Notes: generated by a model from the sequence alone, not told the origin. A stretch of 64,000 nucleotides of DNA from Castellaniella sp. (GCF_004321985.1 NZ_SCQN01000046.1:62001-126000), one strand, 5' to 3'. Positions 26,904-35,850 are shown, numbered from the stretch's first letter. Program-made: numbers and translations.

Positions 26904-29900
26904 TCAGGAACCCGCCATGCCCTGCAGGCCGAGTTCGCTTCGCAGCCAGGCACCGTAGCCTTGCATGTCCACGGTTCCCACGACATTGCCCGGCGCTGCC
27001 TGCCAGAGTTCCACGCGCTGGATGAACTGCTCGAAAGCTCGTCGCTGGTCGGCGCCCAGGTAGGGATCGTGGCGCTGCAGTCCCAGGGAGCGGGTACTGG
27101 CATCCTGTAGTGCGCGGTCGCTGTTTTCCAGGATTCGGTCCATGGGCAATCGCTCATCGTGCAGCAGCGGCTGGGTGACGCGTTGATCCGCAGCCGGCAG
27201 CGCCCCCATGGGAACCAGTGCTGCCAGGGCCTGCCAGCGCATCCAGTTCAGCGCGACGTCGGACAGATCGCCCGAGGGGATGGGCTGCTGATGTGGATCC
27301 AACGCCATGCCCCCGCCGATATCGGAGTGAGCGCCGATGAAGGGCGCCTCGACCGCGTTGCCCGGCGAGCCTCTGGTGGCTGAGACCAGCGGGAACAGCG
27401 CGCGGAGTTCATGCAGTGCCACGGCGTGCGCGACCCACTGCCAGGCGCCGGTGATCGTCAGGTCGTACCCCGCATTGGCGGCGCCCAGCAGGCCGAACTG
27501 GGCAACGGTGTCGAACAGCCCCAGAAACCGCAGGTCCACGCACAGGCCGATCGAACCGCGCAACGGATCGTCGTACGAGAACCAGCCATTGCGAGTCTGG
27601 TGTGCGATGCGGTTGGCGAAGTCGCGCGCCAGCGCGGCGCCTCTGGAGAAACCCAGGATGTCGATGGGAATGGGGTGGGTCGCGCTTTGGGCGCCCTGCA
27701 GCGCGACCAGCAGGGACTGCCATTGGTTGCGCAGGATCTGGCCACTGCTGGCGGCGGTGATCGCGTCCCAGTCCAGGCGGGCACCGTTGCCGGGACCCGC
27801 ATGGTAGAGGCTGGGTCCGTCCTGGTAGATTTGCGCAAGCTTCCAGACGTTGCTCTGGTTGGCGCGCCCCTGGCGTGTGCCGTCGAAGGCCAGCAGGATC
27901 AGTCCGAGGGGGTCGATGTGGCGCATGGGCTGCTGGGCCGCATAACCCAGGGCTTGCTGGCCCGGGACAGGCCCCAGCGGGTCCGGTTCCAGATACTGGC
28001 CGTGCGTGGGCAGGTAGGTCCGGAAGACGTTGTCGTGCCAGCCTGTCGTCGGGTCCTCGTCCTGGCCTGGCGCACGCAGCGGCAGATTCAGATCACCCTG
28101 GGTCCGGGCCCGGCCCAGTGCATCATAGGTCGCCGACCACCGGATGGCGCGGGTATGGTCGGTGACCAGCACGGGGGCTCCCAGAGCGTCGGCATGGATG
28201 TAGTACAGGCGCGTGTGTCCGTCGGGGCCGGATTGCAGCAGGGCGACAGGGACCTCGTCGGCATACAGGTAGCGCTGGGTGATGCCGAAGGTTTGTGTGG
28301 GGGAACCTGCGGAGGGTTGGTGCGCCGCCGTGCCGGCGGCCGCTGGCACGGGACGCTGCCAGATGGCGACCAGGCGGTTGTCCAGGTAGTAGCGTTCGGT
28401 TTCCCGGGTACCCTCGCGGCGGCGGATGGTGTGCCCTTGCGCGTTGCGGACATAGTGGATGGCTTCGCCTTGTGCCGGTTGAACTTCGACCAACAGACGT
28501 TGTGCCTGGTAGTGCAATCGGAATGGGCCCACCGTGCGCGGCAGCCCGGAGTCGTCGCGCCGGATCTCGGCAATCGTTTGGTTGAGGCGGGCGCGTAGTG
28601 CACCGGTGCGGTCCCAGGCCAGCCAGTCGGCGGCTACGCGCGGCGCTTGCTGTGCGGACGGCGGAACTTGTGCCGTGATTTCGTTCACTCCCACCATCCT
28701 GTCGTCTGCGTCGTAAGCGTAGTGGTGGCTGACGTCCTGCGGTCGGCTCGGAACTTCCGTGGCCAGTGATTGCAGCAGGGCGACAATTCGCCCGTGTTCG
28801 TCGGACGAGCGCCGTTCGCCCCAGATGAGACGTGGCCCATCCGACAGAATCAGCGTGTGGGCCTTCCCTCCGGGGGAGCCCCAGGATTGCAGATGCAAGC
28901 CGTTACCGTAGCGGTAGCCCGCCTGGCCTGGCAATTGGTGGATGACGGGGTGATGCGTGCCGTCGCGGGCTTGCCAGGTCAGCGCCGCGAGTCGCGACCC
29001 GGTGCCCCACGCGTAGAGCAGAGCTCCGCCTTCTGGCAGGTCGTGGCGGACCAGTCGTCCCGACGAATCGTACGAAAACGCTTCCTGGTACGTCATGGCA
29101 CCTACCGGATGCGGCCGTCGCACGATGCGCCGTGCCAGGCGCCCGTGATCATATTGGCGGGATTCTTCCTCTGAGGGGTGTGAAAGCCGGGTCAGGTGTG
29201 CGCCGTGCCACTGCAGGCTGATGGCGACAGACTGTTGGCCGACACTGGCGTAAGACAGTCGCGAGGGGTGCCCGGCTGCGTCGCGCGTGATGTCCAGCGT
29301 GTCGCCGTTCGCATGCCGCAGGCCTGACAGGCCGTCGCGTGCATCGAAGCGTGCCGTGGTCCGGCCCGTCAGCGTGCTGCTCCAGGCTGTTCGCCGGCCG
29401 CGAGAATCGAACGCCAGAACCAGACCGGGCCAGCCGCCGTCCGGCTCCAGCAGGCGGTTGATCCGCCCATCCGGGTAGCGCTGGATCTGCAGGGATTCGA
29501 TGGCGGTCAGACGGCCACTGTGGTCTCGTTCGACCGGGAGTCGCGGGGTGGCAGAATCCCCGGTGGGTGAGTCCAGGTTGATCTGGCCGATGGGCGACGC
29601 CTGAGCGCGCGTCAGCGCTGCTTCGATGTGTCCGCTTCGGGTTCCGTGCGTGATGTCGGTTTGTGCGGCGGGACTGCGAACGCGTGTGATGCGCGTGTCG
29701 GGCGTGGGCCCCGGCAGGGCGTATTCGAATTCCAACATGGGTCCGGGGTCGGTGTCTCCCCCCTGAGTGGCGCGGATCACGCGGCCGTTGCTGTCGTACC
29801 ACCAGGCCCTGGCCCGCCAGGCCCTCCCAGCGGCATCGGCCAGTGTGACACCGGTAATCGCGTCTGGATGTCCGGCCTGCCGTTCGGCCTCGTAGTGATA

Positions 29901-30734
29901 GTGCCGGCTCATGCCGTCCGGACGTGTCACACGCACTATTCGTGGGGGCGGTGAGTGCCTGGCGTCGCCCGGGGTGGTGGGCTCGTAGGTGTAATGGAAG
30001 GTGCCGGCCGGCGTCTGCAGCGATGTCAGGACAGTGGTGGTGCCTACCAGGCCGTAGTTCAGCGTCAGAGTTCCGCGTCGTCCGTAGATGTGGTGAATCG
30101 ATCCGGTCAGGGGGCCTGTGGCGTGGCGCTGGATCCGTACCGTGGGTCCTTTTGGTGGGCGGATCGCCAGCAAGAGCCCGCGGCTGTCGAAGTCCATCCG
30201 GTGACCGCTATCCTGAACCCAAGCGAGGGCGGCCGCGTCGTGAGCTGCGGGCAGTCCAGCTGGCTCGGAAAGTATCCGGATTCGGCCGTGGCTGGGCCTG
30301 GCAGCCGTTCCCTGGGCGTCAAACCACAGCGTCTGGCCGTCTGCCAGGAGCAGGCGCCACCCGGCACCTTGGGTCGTGAGGCGGATGTCGTACTCGTGTG
30401 TCCAGCGGGCCGGGGCAGGACCGTCGTTTGCCGGTACCGTACGGTAGAACCGGATGAAGGAGGGGTAATTGCCGTCCAGGGGCGCCGGCAGGTCGATCTC
30501 CCGCAGATGCTTGGCCCCGGTGATCAAGTGCACGGGGTTGCTCAGGCCCAGGTCCAGATCGGGCTCGCCGGCGGACGATGTGGGCGATGCCGCCGCACAG
30601 GGAAGGGGACTGGCGGGTGCGCGGCAGACACCGGGAGCGGGCTGCGCGGCCGCTGCGCCCAGGGTCGTGAGCAGGCCAGCCGCAAGCCAGCTGTTGATCC
30701 GGCAAAAGCCGCGTGGAATGGCGGTCTTGGACAT
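26904..30734 (-). CDS. Secreted RHS-repeat protein with C-terminal DUF2235 (Tle1-type) hydrolase domain
   Basis: 1276 aa from the ATG at 30734. A Sec-type signal peptide (cleavage near residue 30, GAAAA-QP) is followed by a Cys/Pro/Ala-rich stretch. A DUF6531-like opening NPVHLITGAKHL is at 66-77, then many YD/RHS repeats (such as WYDSNGRVIRA and YDSSGRLVRHDLPEGG). The RHS core pair DPLG-n19-DPLG, one residue longer than the usual 18, ends at about 945. The last 331 residues (DNA 26907-27899) are a DUF2235 alpha/beta-hydrolase: FDGT start, GFSRG with Ser1030, FDTV with Asp1075, GAHSDIGGG with His1136, a full catalytic triad. DUF2235 includes the T6SS phospholipase Tle1. No PAAR or VgrG domain is seen, no immunity gene is adjacent, and no secretion system is in the window. 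Confidence 0.88.
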   Translation of the reverse strand: MSKTAIPRGFCRINSWLAAGLLTTLGAAAAQPAPGVCRAPASPLPCAAASPTSSAGEPDLDLGLSNPVHLITGAKHLREIDLPAPLDGNYPSFIRFYRTVPANDGPAPARWTHEYDIRLTTQGAGWRLLLADGQTLWFDAQGTAARPSHGRIRILSEPAGLPAAHDAAALAWVQDSGHRMDFDSRGLLLAIRPPKGPTVRIQRHATGPLTGSIHHIYGRRGTLTLNYGLVGTTTVLTSLQTPAGTFHYTYEPTTPGDARHSPPPRIVRVTRPDGMSRHYHYEAERQAGHPDAITGVTLADAAGRAWRARAWWYDSNGRVIRATQGGDTDPGPMLEFEYALPGPTPDTRITRVRSPAAQTDITHGTRSGHIEAALTRAQASPIGQINLDSPTGDSATPRLPVERDHSGRLTAIESLQIQRYPDGRINRLLEPDGGWPGLVLAFDSRGRRTAWSSTLTGRTTARFDARDGLSGLRHANGDTLDITRDAAGHPSRLSYASVGQQSVAISLQWHGAHLTRLSHPSEEESRQYDHGRLARRIVRRPHPVGAMTYQEAFSYDSSGRLVRHDLPEGGALLYAWGTGSRLAALTWQARDGTHHPVIHQLPGQAGYRYGNGLHLQSWGSPGGKAHTLILSDGPRLIWGERRSSDEHGRIVALLQSLATEVPSRPQDVSHHYAYDADDRMVGVNEITAQVPPSAQQAPRVAADWLAWDRTGALRARLNQTIAEIRRDDSGLPRTVGPFRLHYQAQRLLVEVQPAQGEAIHYVRNAQGHTIRRREGTRETERYYLDNRLVAIWQRPVPAAAGTAAHQPSAGSPTQTFGITQRYLYADEVPVALLQSGPDGHTRLYYIHADALGAPVLVTDHTRAIRWSATYDALGRARTQGDLNLPLRAPGQDEDPTTGWHDNVFRTYLPTHGQYLEPDPLGPVPGQQALGYAAQQPMRHIDPLGLILLAFDGTRQGRANQSNVWKLAQIYQDGPSLYHAGPGNGARLDWDAITAASSGQILRNQWQSLLVALQGAQSATHPIPIDILGFSRGAALARDFANRIAHQTRNGWFSYDDPLRGSIGLCVDLRFLGLFDTVAQFGLLGAANAGYDLTITGAWQWVAHAVALHELRALFPLVSATRGSPGNAVEAPFIGAHSDIGGGMALDPHQQPIPSGDLSDVALNWMRWQALAALVPMGALPAADQRVTQPLLHDERLPMDRILENSDRALQDASTRSLGLQRHDPYLGADQRRAFEQFIQRVELWQAAPGNVVGTVDMQGYGAWLRSELGLQGMAGS

Positions 30735-30828
30735 GTGCCTGGCTCTGGTCAAAGCGGGTAGTTTCCTGCTTGGCAGGGCCAGAAAGTTGGGTTAGTGTAT
30801 GAATGTGTCCAATGGAGGAAACCCCACC

Positions 30829-31176
30829 ATGCTCATTCTGTTCCAGTCGAAATCAGCTGCGGAAGTCCTCATGTTTGCGCAGCATGCCAAACCGCTTCTT
30901 CAGGCAGCCGGCAAGAAATTCGATACTCCGGATCTGCCCAATCGTGGGGTCATCACCCGGACACAGCTCGATGCGGCCATCGCCGGAATAGAGGCCCTGG
31001 TGGCTTCCGACCTGATCCCGGACCCCGATGTGTCCAACGACCACGACGATTCCACTCAGCACCCGATCGCCCAGCATGTCGGTTTGCGGCGACGCGCCTG
31101 GCCGCTGTTGACGATGCTGCGGCTGGCGCGTGCGAAGGACGAGGATGTGACCTGGGAGCCTGCTCCCGTTTGGTAA
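30829..31176 (+). CDS. DUF1840 family protein
   Basis: 115 aa. It begins MLILFQSKSAAEVLMF and ends with a PLLTMLRLARAKDEDVTWE segment, both features of the DUF1840 family found in beta- and gammaproteobacteria. The role is unknown. It is cytoplasmic, with no signal or membrane segment. The ATG at 30829 was chosen for its ATGGAGGAAACCCC ribosome binding site and family match; an upstream ATG (30799) is also in frame. It diverges from the RHS gene with a 94-base gap and shares a terminator with leuA. Confidence 0.9.
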   Translation: MLILFQSKSAAEVLMFAQHAKPLLQAAGKKFDTPDLPNRGVITRTQLDAAIAGIEALVASDLIPDPDVSNDHDDSTQHPIAQHVGLRRRAWPLLTMLRLARAKDEDVTWEPAPVW

Positions 31177-31190
31177 CCGTTCGCATCGAT

Positions 31191-31228
31191 CGAAAAAGCG
31201 CCGGGAACCATTTTGGTTTCCGGCGCTT
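31191..31228 (-). terminator. Bidirectional terminator between DUF1840 and leuA
   Basis: Arms AAGCGCCGGGAACC and GGTTTCCGGCGCTT (one G-T pair) with loop ATTTT, at 31196-31228. The A-run to the left (31192-31197) becomes a T-run for leftward transcripts, making this the leuA terminator. For the rightward gene only TTGTCG follows, so termination there is weaker. It lies in the 77-base gap between two convergent genes. Confidence 0.85.
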
Positions 31229-31253
31229 GTCGTAACCGCTGAACGGGTTGAGA

Positions 31254-32954
31254 TCAGGCGGCGATTGCCTTGGGCGTCAGCACGATGCCTGCCGCAGCCT
31301 GGCGGTTGACGGCGCTCAGGATCGCCAGGAACGAGGACGTGACGATGTCTTCGTGGATGCCGACGCCGAAACCGCTGGCTGCGTCACCGATGCGCATCTC
31401 GATGTACGAGGCCGCACGGGTGTCGGTGCCGGTGCCGATGGCGTGTTCCTGGTAGTCCATGATCCGTGTCTCGAAGCCGAGCGCATCGACGAAGGCCGAG
31501 ATGGCTCCATCACCATGGCCGACCAGATGCCGTGGTTCGCCGTCGATCTCGACGTTGATTTCAATCGAGAACTGCTTCTGGCCGGTGGTCTTCGGGCTGC
31601 CTGTGATGCGGTGGCTGATGAGCTTCCAGGGGGTTTCGCGTTCCAGGTATTCCCGTGAGAAGACTTCGAACACGTCTTTGGATGTGACCTCCCGGCCGGT
31701 CTCGTCCGTGACCTGTTGGATGGCCCGGCTGAATTCGATCTGCAGGCGGCGCGGCAGCACCAGGCCTTGTTCGTGCTCCAGCAGGTACGAGACGCCGCCC
31801 TTGCCGGACTGGCTGTTGACGCGGATGACCGCGTCGTAGTTTCGGCCCAGATCGGCCGGATCGATGGGCAGGTAAGGAACTTCCCAGACGGCATCCGGTT
31901 TCTGCTGGGCGAAGCCCTTTTTGATGGCGTCCTGGTGCGAGCCCGAGAACGCGGTGAACACCAGGTCGCCGGCATACGGGTGGCGCGGGTGCACGGGGAT
32001 CTGGTTGCAGTCTTCCACGCAGCGGCGGACTTCTTCCAGGTCGGAAAAATCCAGCCCCGGGTGAACGCCCTGTGTGTACATGTTCAGTGCGAGCGTCACC
32101 AGGTCCACGTTGCCCGTGCGTTCGCCGTTGCCGAACAGGCAGCCTTCGACGCGGTCGCCACCTGCCATCAGGGCCAGTTCAGCCGTGGCGACGGCTGTGC
32201 CGCGGTCGTTGTGCAAATGCAGGCTGAGCACGATCTTGTCGCGCTGGGCCAGATGAGTGTGCATCCATTCGATCTGGTCGGCGTACAGGTTGGGAGTTGT
32301 GGATTCGATGGTGGCCGGCAGGTTCAGAATGATCTTGTCCTCTACCGTCGGCTGCCAGGTATCGACCACGACGTTGCAGACCTCCAGCGCGAAGTCCAGT
32401 TCGGTCGTGCTGAAGACCTCGGGCGAATATTCATAGCGCCAGCGCGTTTCCGGATGCCGGGCCACGGCGGCCTTGACCATCTTGGTGCCCGCGACGGCGA
32501 TGTCGCGGATCTCTTCGCGGCTCATGCCAAAGACGATCTTGCGGAAGGCTGGTGCGCAGGCGTTGTACATGTGGATGATGGCCTGGTGCGCACCGGCACA
32601 CGCCTGGACCGTGCGCTCGATCAGATCTTCGCGGGCCTGGGTGAGCACGATGATGGCAACGTCGTCTGGAATGCGCTTTTCGTCAATCAGCTTGCGCAGG
32701 AAGTCGTAGTCGGTCTGTGATGCGGACGGAAAACCGACTTCGATTTCCTTGAAACCGATTTTGACGAGCTGGTCGAAGAAGCGCAGCTTGCGCTCCACGC
32801 TCATGGGCTCGATCAGTGCCTGATTGCCGTCACGCAGGTCGGTGCTCATCCAGACGGGGGGATGGGTGATCCGGCGGCTGGGCCAGGTGCGTTCGGAGAA
32901 ATCGCGGGCGAAAGGCGCGAAGGGGACGTATTTGTCGGCGGGATTCTTGATCAT
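31254..32954 (-). CDS. leuA: 2-isopropylmalate synthase (LeuA, type 2)
   Basis: 566 aa, the longer LeuA type known from actinobacteria and many betaproteobacteria. It condenses acetyl-CoA with 2-ketoisovalerate, the first step of leucine synthesis. [12 protein letters not shown] (metal and substrate), [23 protein letters not shown] (metal His pair) and [11 protein letters not shown] are visible. The C-terminal third is the regulatory LeuA dimer domain that senses leucine. The ATG at 32954 has a weak ribosome binding site (ACAGG). Upstream is a 46-codon leader ORF with a Leu-codon cluster and RNA hairpins, implying attenuation by leucine supply. Confidence 0.95.
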   Translation of the reverse strand: MIKNPADKYVPFAPFARDFSERTWPSRRITHPPVWMSTDLRDGNQALIEPMSVERKLRFFDQLVKIGFKEIEVGFPSASQTDYDFLRKLIDEKRIPDDVAIIVLTQAREDLIERTVQACAGAHQAIIHMYNACAPAFRKIVFGMSREEIRDIAVAGTKMVKAAVARHPETRWRYEYSPEVFSTTELDFALEVCNVVVDTWQPTVEDKIILNLPATIESTTPNLYADQIEWMHTHLAQRDKIVLSLHLHNDRGTAVATAELALMAGGDRVEGCLFGNGERTGNVDLVTLALNMYTQGVHPGLDFSDLEEVRRCVEDCNQIPVHPRHPYAGDLVFTAFSGSHQDAIKKGFAQQKPDAVWEVPYLPIDPADLGRNYDAVIRVNSQSGKGGVSYLLEHEQGLVLPRRLQIEFSRAIQQVTDETGREVTSKDVFEVFSREYLERETPWKLISHRITGSPKTTGQKQFSIEINVEIDGEPRHLVGHGDGAISAFVDALGFETRIMDYQEHAIGTGTDTRAASYIEMRIGDAASGFGVGIHEDIVTSSFLAILSAVNRQAAAGIVLTPKAIAA

Positions 32955-32975
32955 GGCAATACCTGTCGGGAGGCG

Positions 32976-32994
32976 GGGTCCGGATCACGGACCC
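32976..32994 (-). promoter_or_regulatory. Hairpin between leader ORF and leuA (attenuator candidate)
   Basis: On the minus strand GGGTCCG-TGATC-CGGACCC forms a 7-bp all-paired stem 22 bases before the leuA start. Its 5' arm can instead pair with GACCCG at 33025-33030 through CGGGTC at 32990-32995, giving a competing antiterminator. A separate stem CGTGGC/GCCACG (33014-33044) lies just after the leader stop codon. No T-run follows the hairpin, so it may work with Rho or on translation rather than as a classical intrinsic terminator. Confidence 0.5.
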
Positions 32995-33049
32995 GAAAAC
33001 GGAAGATGGAATTCGTGGCGAGAACGGGTCGTCGAGCTGCCACGCGGCA

Positions 33050-33190
33050 CTAGGCTCGGCAACCGGTCGCTAGCAGCAGTAGGCCCGACAGGACCAGAGA
33101 AAGAGACGCGCCGGTGTGGACGCGCGAGCGCACACGCCCGTCTGCAGGAGCCTGCAGGCAAGAAGGCGAGAAGGTGCGCGAAATATTCAT
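33050..33190 (-). CDS. Putative leuA leader peptide (LeuL-like)
   Basis: 46 codons from ATG (33188-33190) to TAG (33050-33052) on the minus strand, in the gap between leuA and the upstream gene. Near its end it reads SLSLVLSGLLLLATGCRA: seven Leu codons in 17, with four in a row, CTA CTG CTG CTA, at 33071-33082. CTA is rare in a genome this GC-rich. E. coli LeuL has the same GLLLL cluster with rare CUA codons. The ribosome binding site is weak. It ends 95 bases before leuA with alternative RNA stems between. Recognised from sequence pattern; not an annotated family. Confidence 0.65.
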   Translation of the reverse strand: MNISRTFSPSCLQAPADGRVRSRVHTGASLSLVLSGLLLLATGCRA

Positions 33191-33211
33191 GTCCGTAAGT
33201 CAACCATATTT

Positions 33212-33769
33212 CTATGTTGTTGGCAAGGACTTTTGTGCACGCGCGCTTTCCAGCGCCGCTCGCTGGGCGGCGGCCAGTTGCAGACGCCCGGCACGGCCGG
33301 CGCGCAGTTCGCGCCCGGCAAGCTGCAGGTCGCCGACCCTCAGTGGTTCGTCGCGTTGCTGCCACGCCCAGAGAAGTACGTCCAGCGCTGGCGCGGACAG
33401 CCGGTCGGTCAGTTGCTCCACCGAGTGCGGGTCCACGGCCTTCAGGCGTGCGCGGCCCGTCAGCCCGCGCACGGTGAGCGTCAGCAGGTACGCAATCAGG
33501 ATCGTGCATAAAATGATCACTGCCCACCAGAAGTACGGGTTGTAACGCTGCAACAACGCCGAAGCGTCGGCGCCCATGAAATGGTTGTCGGCGTAATCGA
33601 TTCCCTTGCCAAAGGCCAGCAGGCGGTTGAGCAGGTCGTACCAGCCCAGTGCCACGACCACGACCAGCAGCGTGCACAGGATCTTCGTGGTGGCCGTCAG
33701 TTTCAACAGGATTCTGGCCAACAGCAGGTGATCCTGGGTGGTGGGCGTGAGGGTCTGTTCGGGGTTCAT
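33212..33769 (-). CDS. Conserved-looking two-helix membrane protein of unknown function
   Basis: 185 aa from the ATG at 33769 (AAGG ribosome binding site). Two hydrophobic helices are predicted at about 28-48 and 79-100, with an acidic periplasmic or loop segment between (FGKGIDYADNHFMGADAS) and a basic, Ala/Arg/Leu-rich cytoplasmic tail of 85 residues. I do not recognise the family. It lies upstream of the leu leader and diverges from rpoN with only 20 bases between start codons, so each gene's promoter must overlap the other. Confidence 0.75.
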   Translation of the reverse strand: MNPEQTLTPTTQDHLLLARILLKLTATTKILCTLLVVVVALGWYDLLNRLLAFGKGIDYADNHFMGADASALLQRYNPYFWWAVIILCTILIAYLLTLTVRGLTGRARLKAVDPHSVEQLTDRLSAPALDVLLWAWQQRDEPLRVGDLQLAGRELRAGRAGRLQLAAAQRAALESARAQKSLPTT

Positions 33770-33789
33770 GAGCCTTAGTGTAGTGGAGT

Positions 33790-35139
33790 ATGCAAACGCA
33801 ACCGTCTTTGGGACTGTCGCAACGTCAGCAGTTGACGCTGACACCGCAAATTCGCCAGGCACTGCACTTGCTGCAGTGCTCGTCGCAGGAGCTTGCGCTC
33901 GAAATTGATCACGCACTGGCCGTCAATCCGCTGCTGGAGTCGCCCGAGGACACTGGCGATTCAGCCGGATCTGAATCGCCGGAGTCGACAGATGCACCGC
34001 CGTTATCGTGGGTACGGCCCGGCGCGCGCACCGTGACGGATGATATCCCGGAAGCCGCGGCGGCACCGAGTCTGCCCGACCATTTGTTGCAACAGTTACA
34101 CACCACGCGCGCCAGTGAGCGCGATCGCCTGCTGGTCGGTCTTTTGATCGGCGAGCTGGACGAGCGGGGCTATCTGTCGTTCGATCCGGAGGCGCTATCG
34201 GCGCAGCTGCCGCGCGGACTTCAGGTTTCCGCGACGGAGTGGCGGGTAGCGTTGCGGCTGCTGCAGTCGTTCGATCCGGTGGGGATCGCCGCCTGCGATT
34301 TGCCTGAGTGCCTGCGGCTGCAACTGGAAGCGCGGGCCGGCGACTGGCCGAAACCGGTCCTGGACCTGGCCCGGAAGCTCACTGGGCATCTGGAAGATCT
34401 GGCTGCGGGCCGCTGGGGACGTCTGTGTGAGCAGCTTGGCTGCGATCGCGAGGAACTGGAAGCTGCGCGGGCGGCCCTGCGCAGGCTGGAGCCCAGACCG
34501 TTGCGAGCCTGGGCTACCGATACCACCCATTACGTCGTGCCGGATGTGTTGCTCGAGGCGGTGCGGGGACAGTGGCGGGTCGTGCTGAACCCGGCCGCCG
34601 AGCGGCCGCTGCGTCTGAGTCCCGATCTGACGGCGAACCTGGCGGATGCGGGCGCTGCTCGGGGATTGCAGGCGCAGCTGGTCGAGGCGCGCAATCTGAT
34701 GCACAGTCTCAACCAACGCCGCCAGACCATTCTGCGCGTAGCTCAGTCCATCGTGCTGCATCAGCAGGGTTTTCTGGAACAGGGCGTCAGGGCGCTGCTG
34801 CCGTTGACTCAGCAGGAGGTCGCGCAGGAGCTGGGCCTGCATGAATCCACTGTCTCGCGCGCGACGCGCCTGAAGTATCTGCAGACGCGCTGGGGGGTGT
34901 TCGAACTGCGGCGGTTCTTTGGTGCGGGCGTACCCACGGAGTCGGGCGAGGCCGCCGCTGCGCGCGCGGTCCAGGCGTTGATGCAGGATCTGCTGGCGGC
35001 TGAACCGGCGGACAAGCCGCTGTCGGACATGCGACTGGCGCAGTTGCTGGCCCAGCGTGGCGTGACGGTTGCGCGCCGCACGGTCGCCAAGTATCGCGAG
35101 GTCATGGGTGTGTTGCCCGCGAACCTGCGCAGGCGCTGA
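33790..35139 (+). CDS. rpoN: RNA polymerase sigma-54 factor RpoN
   Basis: 449 aa, a little short for the family. The N-terminal Gln/Leu-rich region I is clear (MQTQPSLGLSQRQQLTLTPQIRQALHLLQ), and a short acidic region II follows (about 55-75). The core-binding region and the HTH segment (TQQEVAQELGLHESTVSRA) lead to the diagnostic RpoN box ARRTVAKYRE near the C-terminus. It directs transcription from -24/-12 promoters with AAA+ activators. The usual neighbours lptB, hpf and ptsN are absent. A TGGAG ribosome binding site precedes the ATG. Confidence 0.94.
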   Translation: MQTQPSLGLSQRQQLTLTPQIRQALHLLQCSSQELALEIDHALAVNPLLESPEDTGDSAGSESPESTDAPPLSWVRPGARTVTDDIPEAAAAPSLPDHLLQQLHTTRASERDRLLVGLLIGELDERGYLSFDPEALSAQLPRGLQVSATEWRVALRLLQSFDPVGIAACDLPECLRLQLEARAGDWPKPVLDLARKLTGHLEDLAAGRWGRLCEQLGCDREELEAARAALRRLEPRPLRAWATDTTHYVVPDVLLEAVRGQWRVVLNPAAERPLRLSPDLTANLADAGAARGLQAQLVEARNLMHSLNQRRQTILRVAQSIVLHQQGFLEQGVRALLPLTQQEVAQELGLHESTVSRATRLKYLQTRWGVFELRRFFGAGVPTESGEAAAARAVQALMQDLLAAEPADKPLSDMRLAQLLAQRGVTVARRTVAKYREVMGVLPANLRRR

Positions 35140-35199
35140 TGGCTGTCGTTGCTTTGTCGATCTCTTGTGGTTGTTACGAAGAGTCGCGGGTCCGTGTTC

Positions 35200-35850
35200 T
35201 CAGAAAGAGGATTTCTTGGCGGGGCAGTCCGCGACCTTCCCCCAGGCGTTGTGCGGCTCGCAATATTTGTTGCGCGCCGCCCATGCGCACGACGGGCGGG
35301 AGAAGAAGCCCAGATTCTCGCAAGCCTTCAGTTCCGTCTGGAAGGCCCGTTGCCAGTTTCCGTTGTTCTGGGTGGCGGGCGAGGACGGCGGGGGTGGTGG
35401 AGGCGTGGTCACGTCGATGGGTTGAATGGCCTGGTTGCCCAGGTTTCCAACGTTGGCGATGCCCTGTAGGCCACCGCTGCCGGCGTCCATTTGCTGCTGG
35501 GCCAGCGAAATAGCCTCATCCATGGAAATCGTGGTGGTTGCCAATGCGATCGGCCGGTTTTCGCTCAGCAGCGATGCGGTCTGTAATTGCCAGTCGGTGG
35601 GCGGCGGCTGTTGCGGTACCCCCTGGCGGCCATCCGGAAGCGGCTGCGGCGCGCTGGCCACGAAAGGTTTGCCGTTGGCATCCAGCACCGGCGTCTTGCC
35701 GGCCAGTTCGGGGTGCGTGAGCTGTGTGGGCTGTGTCGTCTTGCTCTGTGCCGGGCCGTGGGCGATCAGCCAGTCGCCGAGTTGCAGCCCACCCCAGGCA
35801 GAGGCTCCCGCGGACAGCACCAGGAAGACGAAGATCAGTCGCCAGGACAT
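35200..35850 (-). CDS. Exported or membrane-anchored protein with C-terminal Cys-rich motif
   Basis: 216 aa. The N-terminus is a hydrophobic signal or anchor (WRLIFVFLVLSAGASAWGG, about 3-21). The middle is Pro/Gln/Thr-rich and probably disordered, with a PPPPPP run near 150. The last 45 residues hold a compact four-Cys segment, with spacing C-x10-C-x9-C-x11-C and aromatic residues (GFFSRPSCAWAARNKYC). This looks like a small disulfide- or metal-stabilised domain seen in other Burkholderiales exported proteins; I cannot name it. It is transcribed toward rpoN (convergent) and lies upstream of nothing on its strand. Confidence 0.7.
   Translation of the reverse strand: MSWRLIFVFLVLSAGASAWGGLQLGDWLIAHGPAQSKTTQPTQLTHPELAGKTPVLDANGKPFVASAPQPLPDGRQGVPQQPPPTDWQLQTASLLSENRPIALATTTISMDEAISLAQQQMDAGSGGLQGIANVGNLGNQAIQPIDVTTPPPPPPSSPATQNNGNWQRAFQTELKACENLGFFSRPSCAWAARNKYCEPHNAWGKVADCPAKKSSF

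Noticed and set aside
27411-28598. 395-codon plus-strand frame opposite the RHS gene, considered as an immunity gene
   Set aside because: It lies fully antisense within the RHS/DUF2235 coding region, has no signal peptide or Tli-like feature and no ribosome binding site; composition is that of a shadow.
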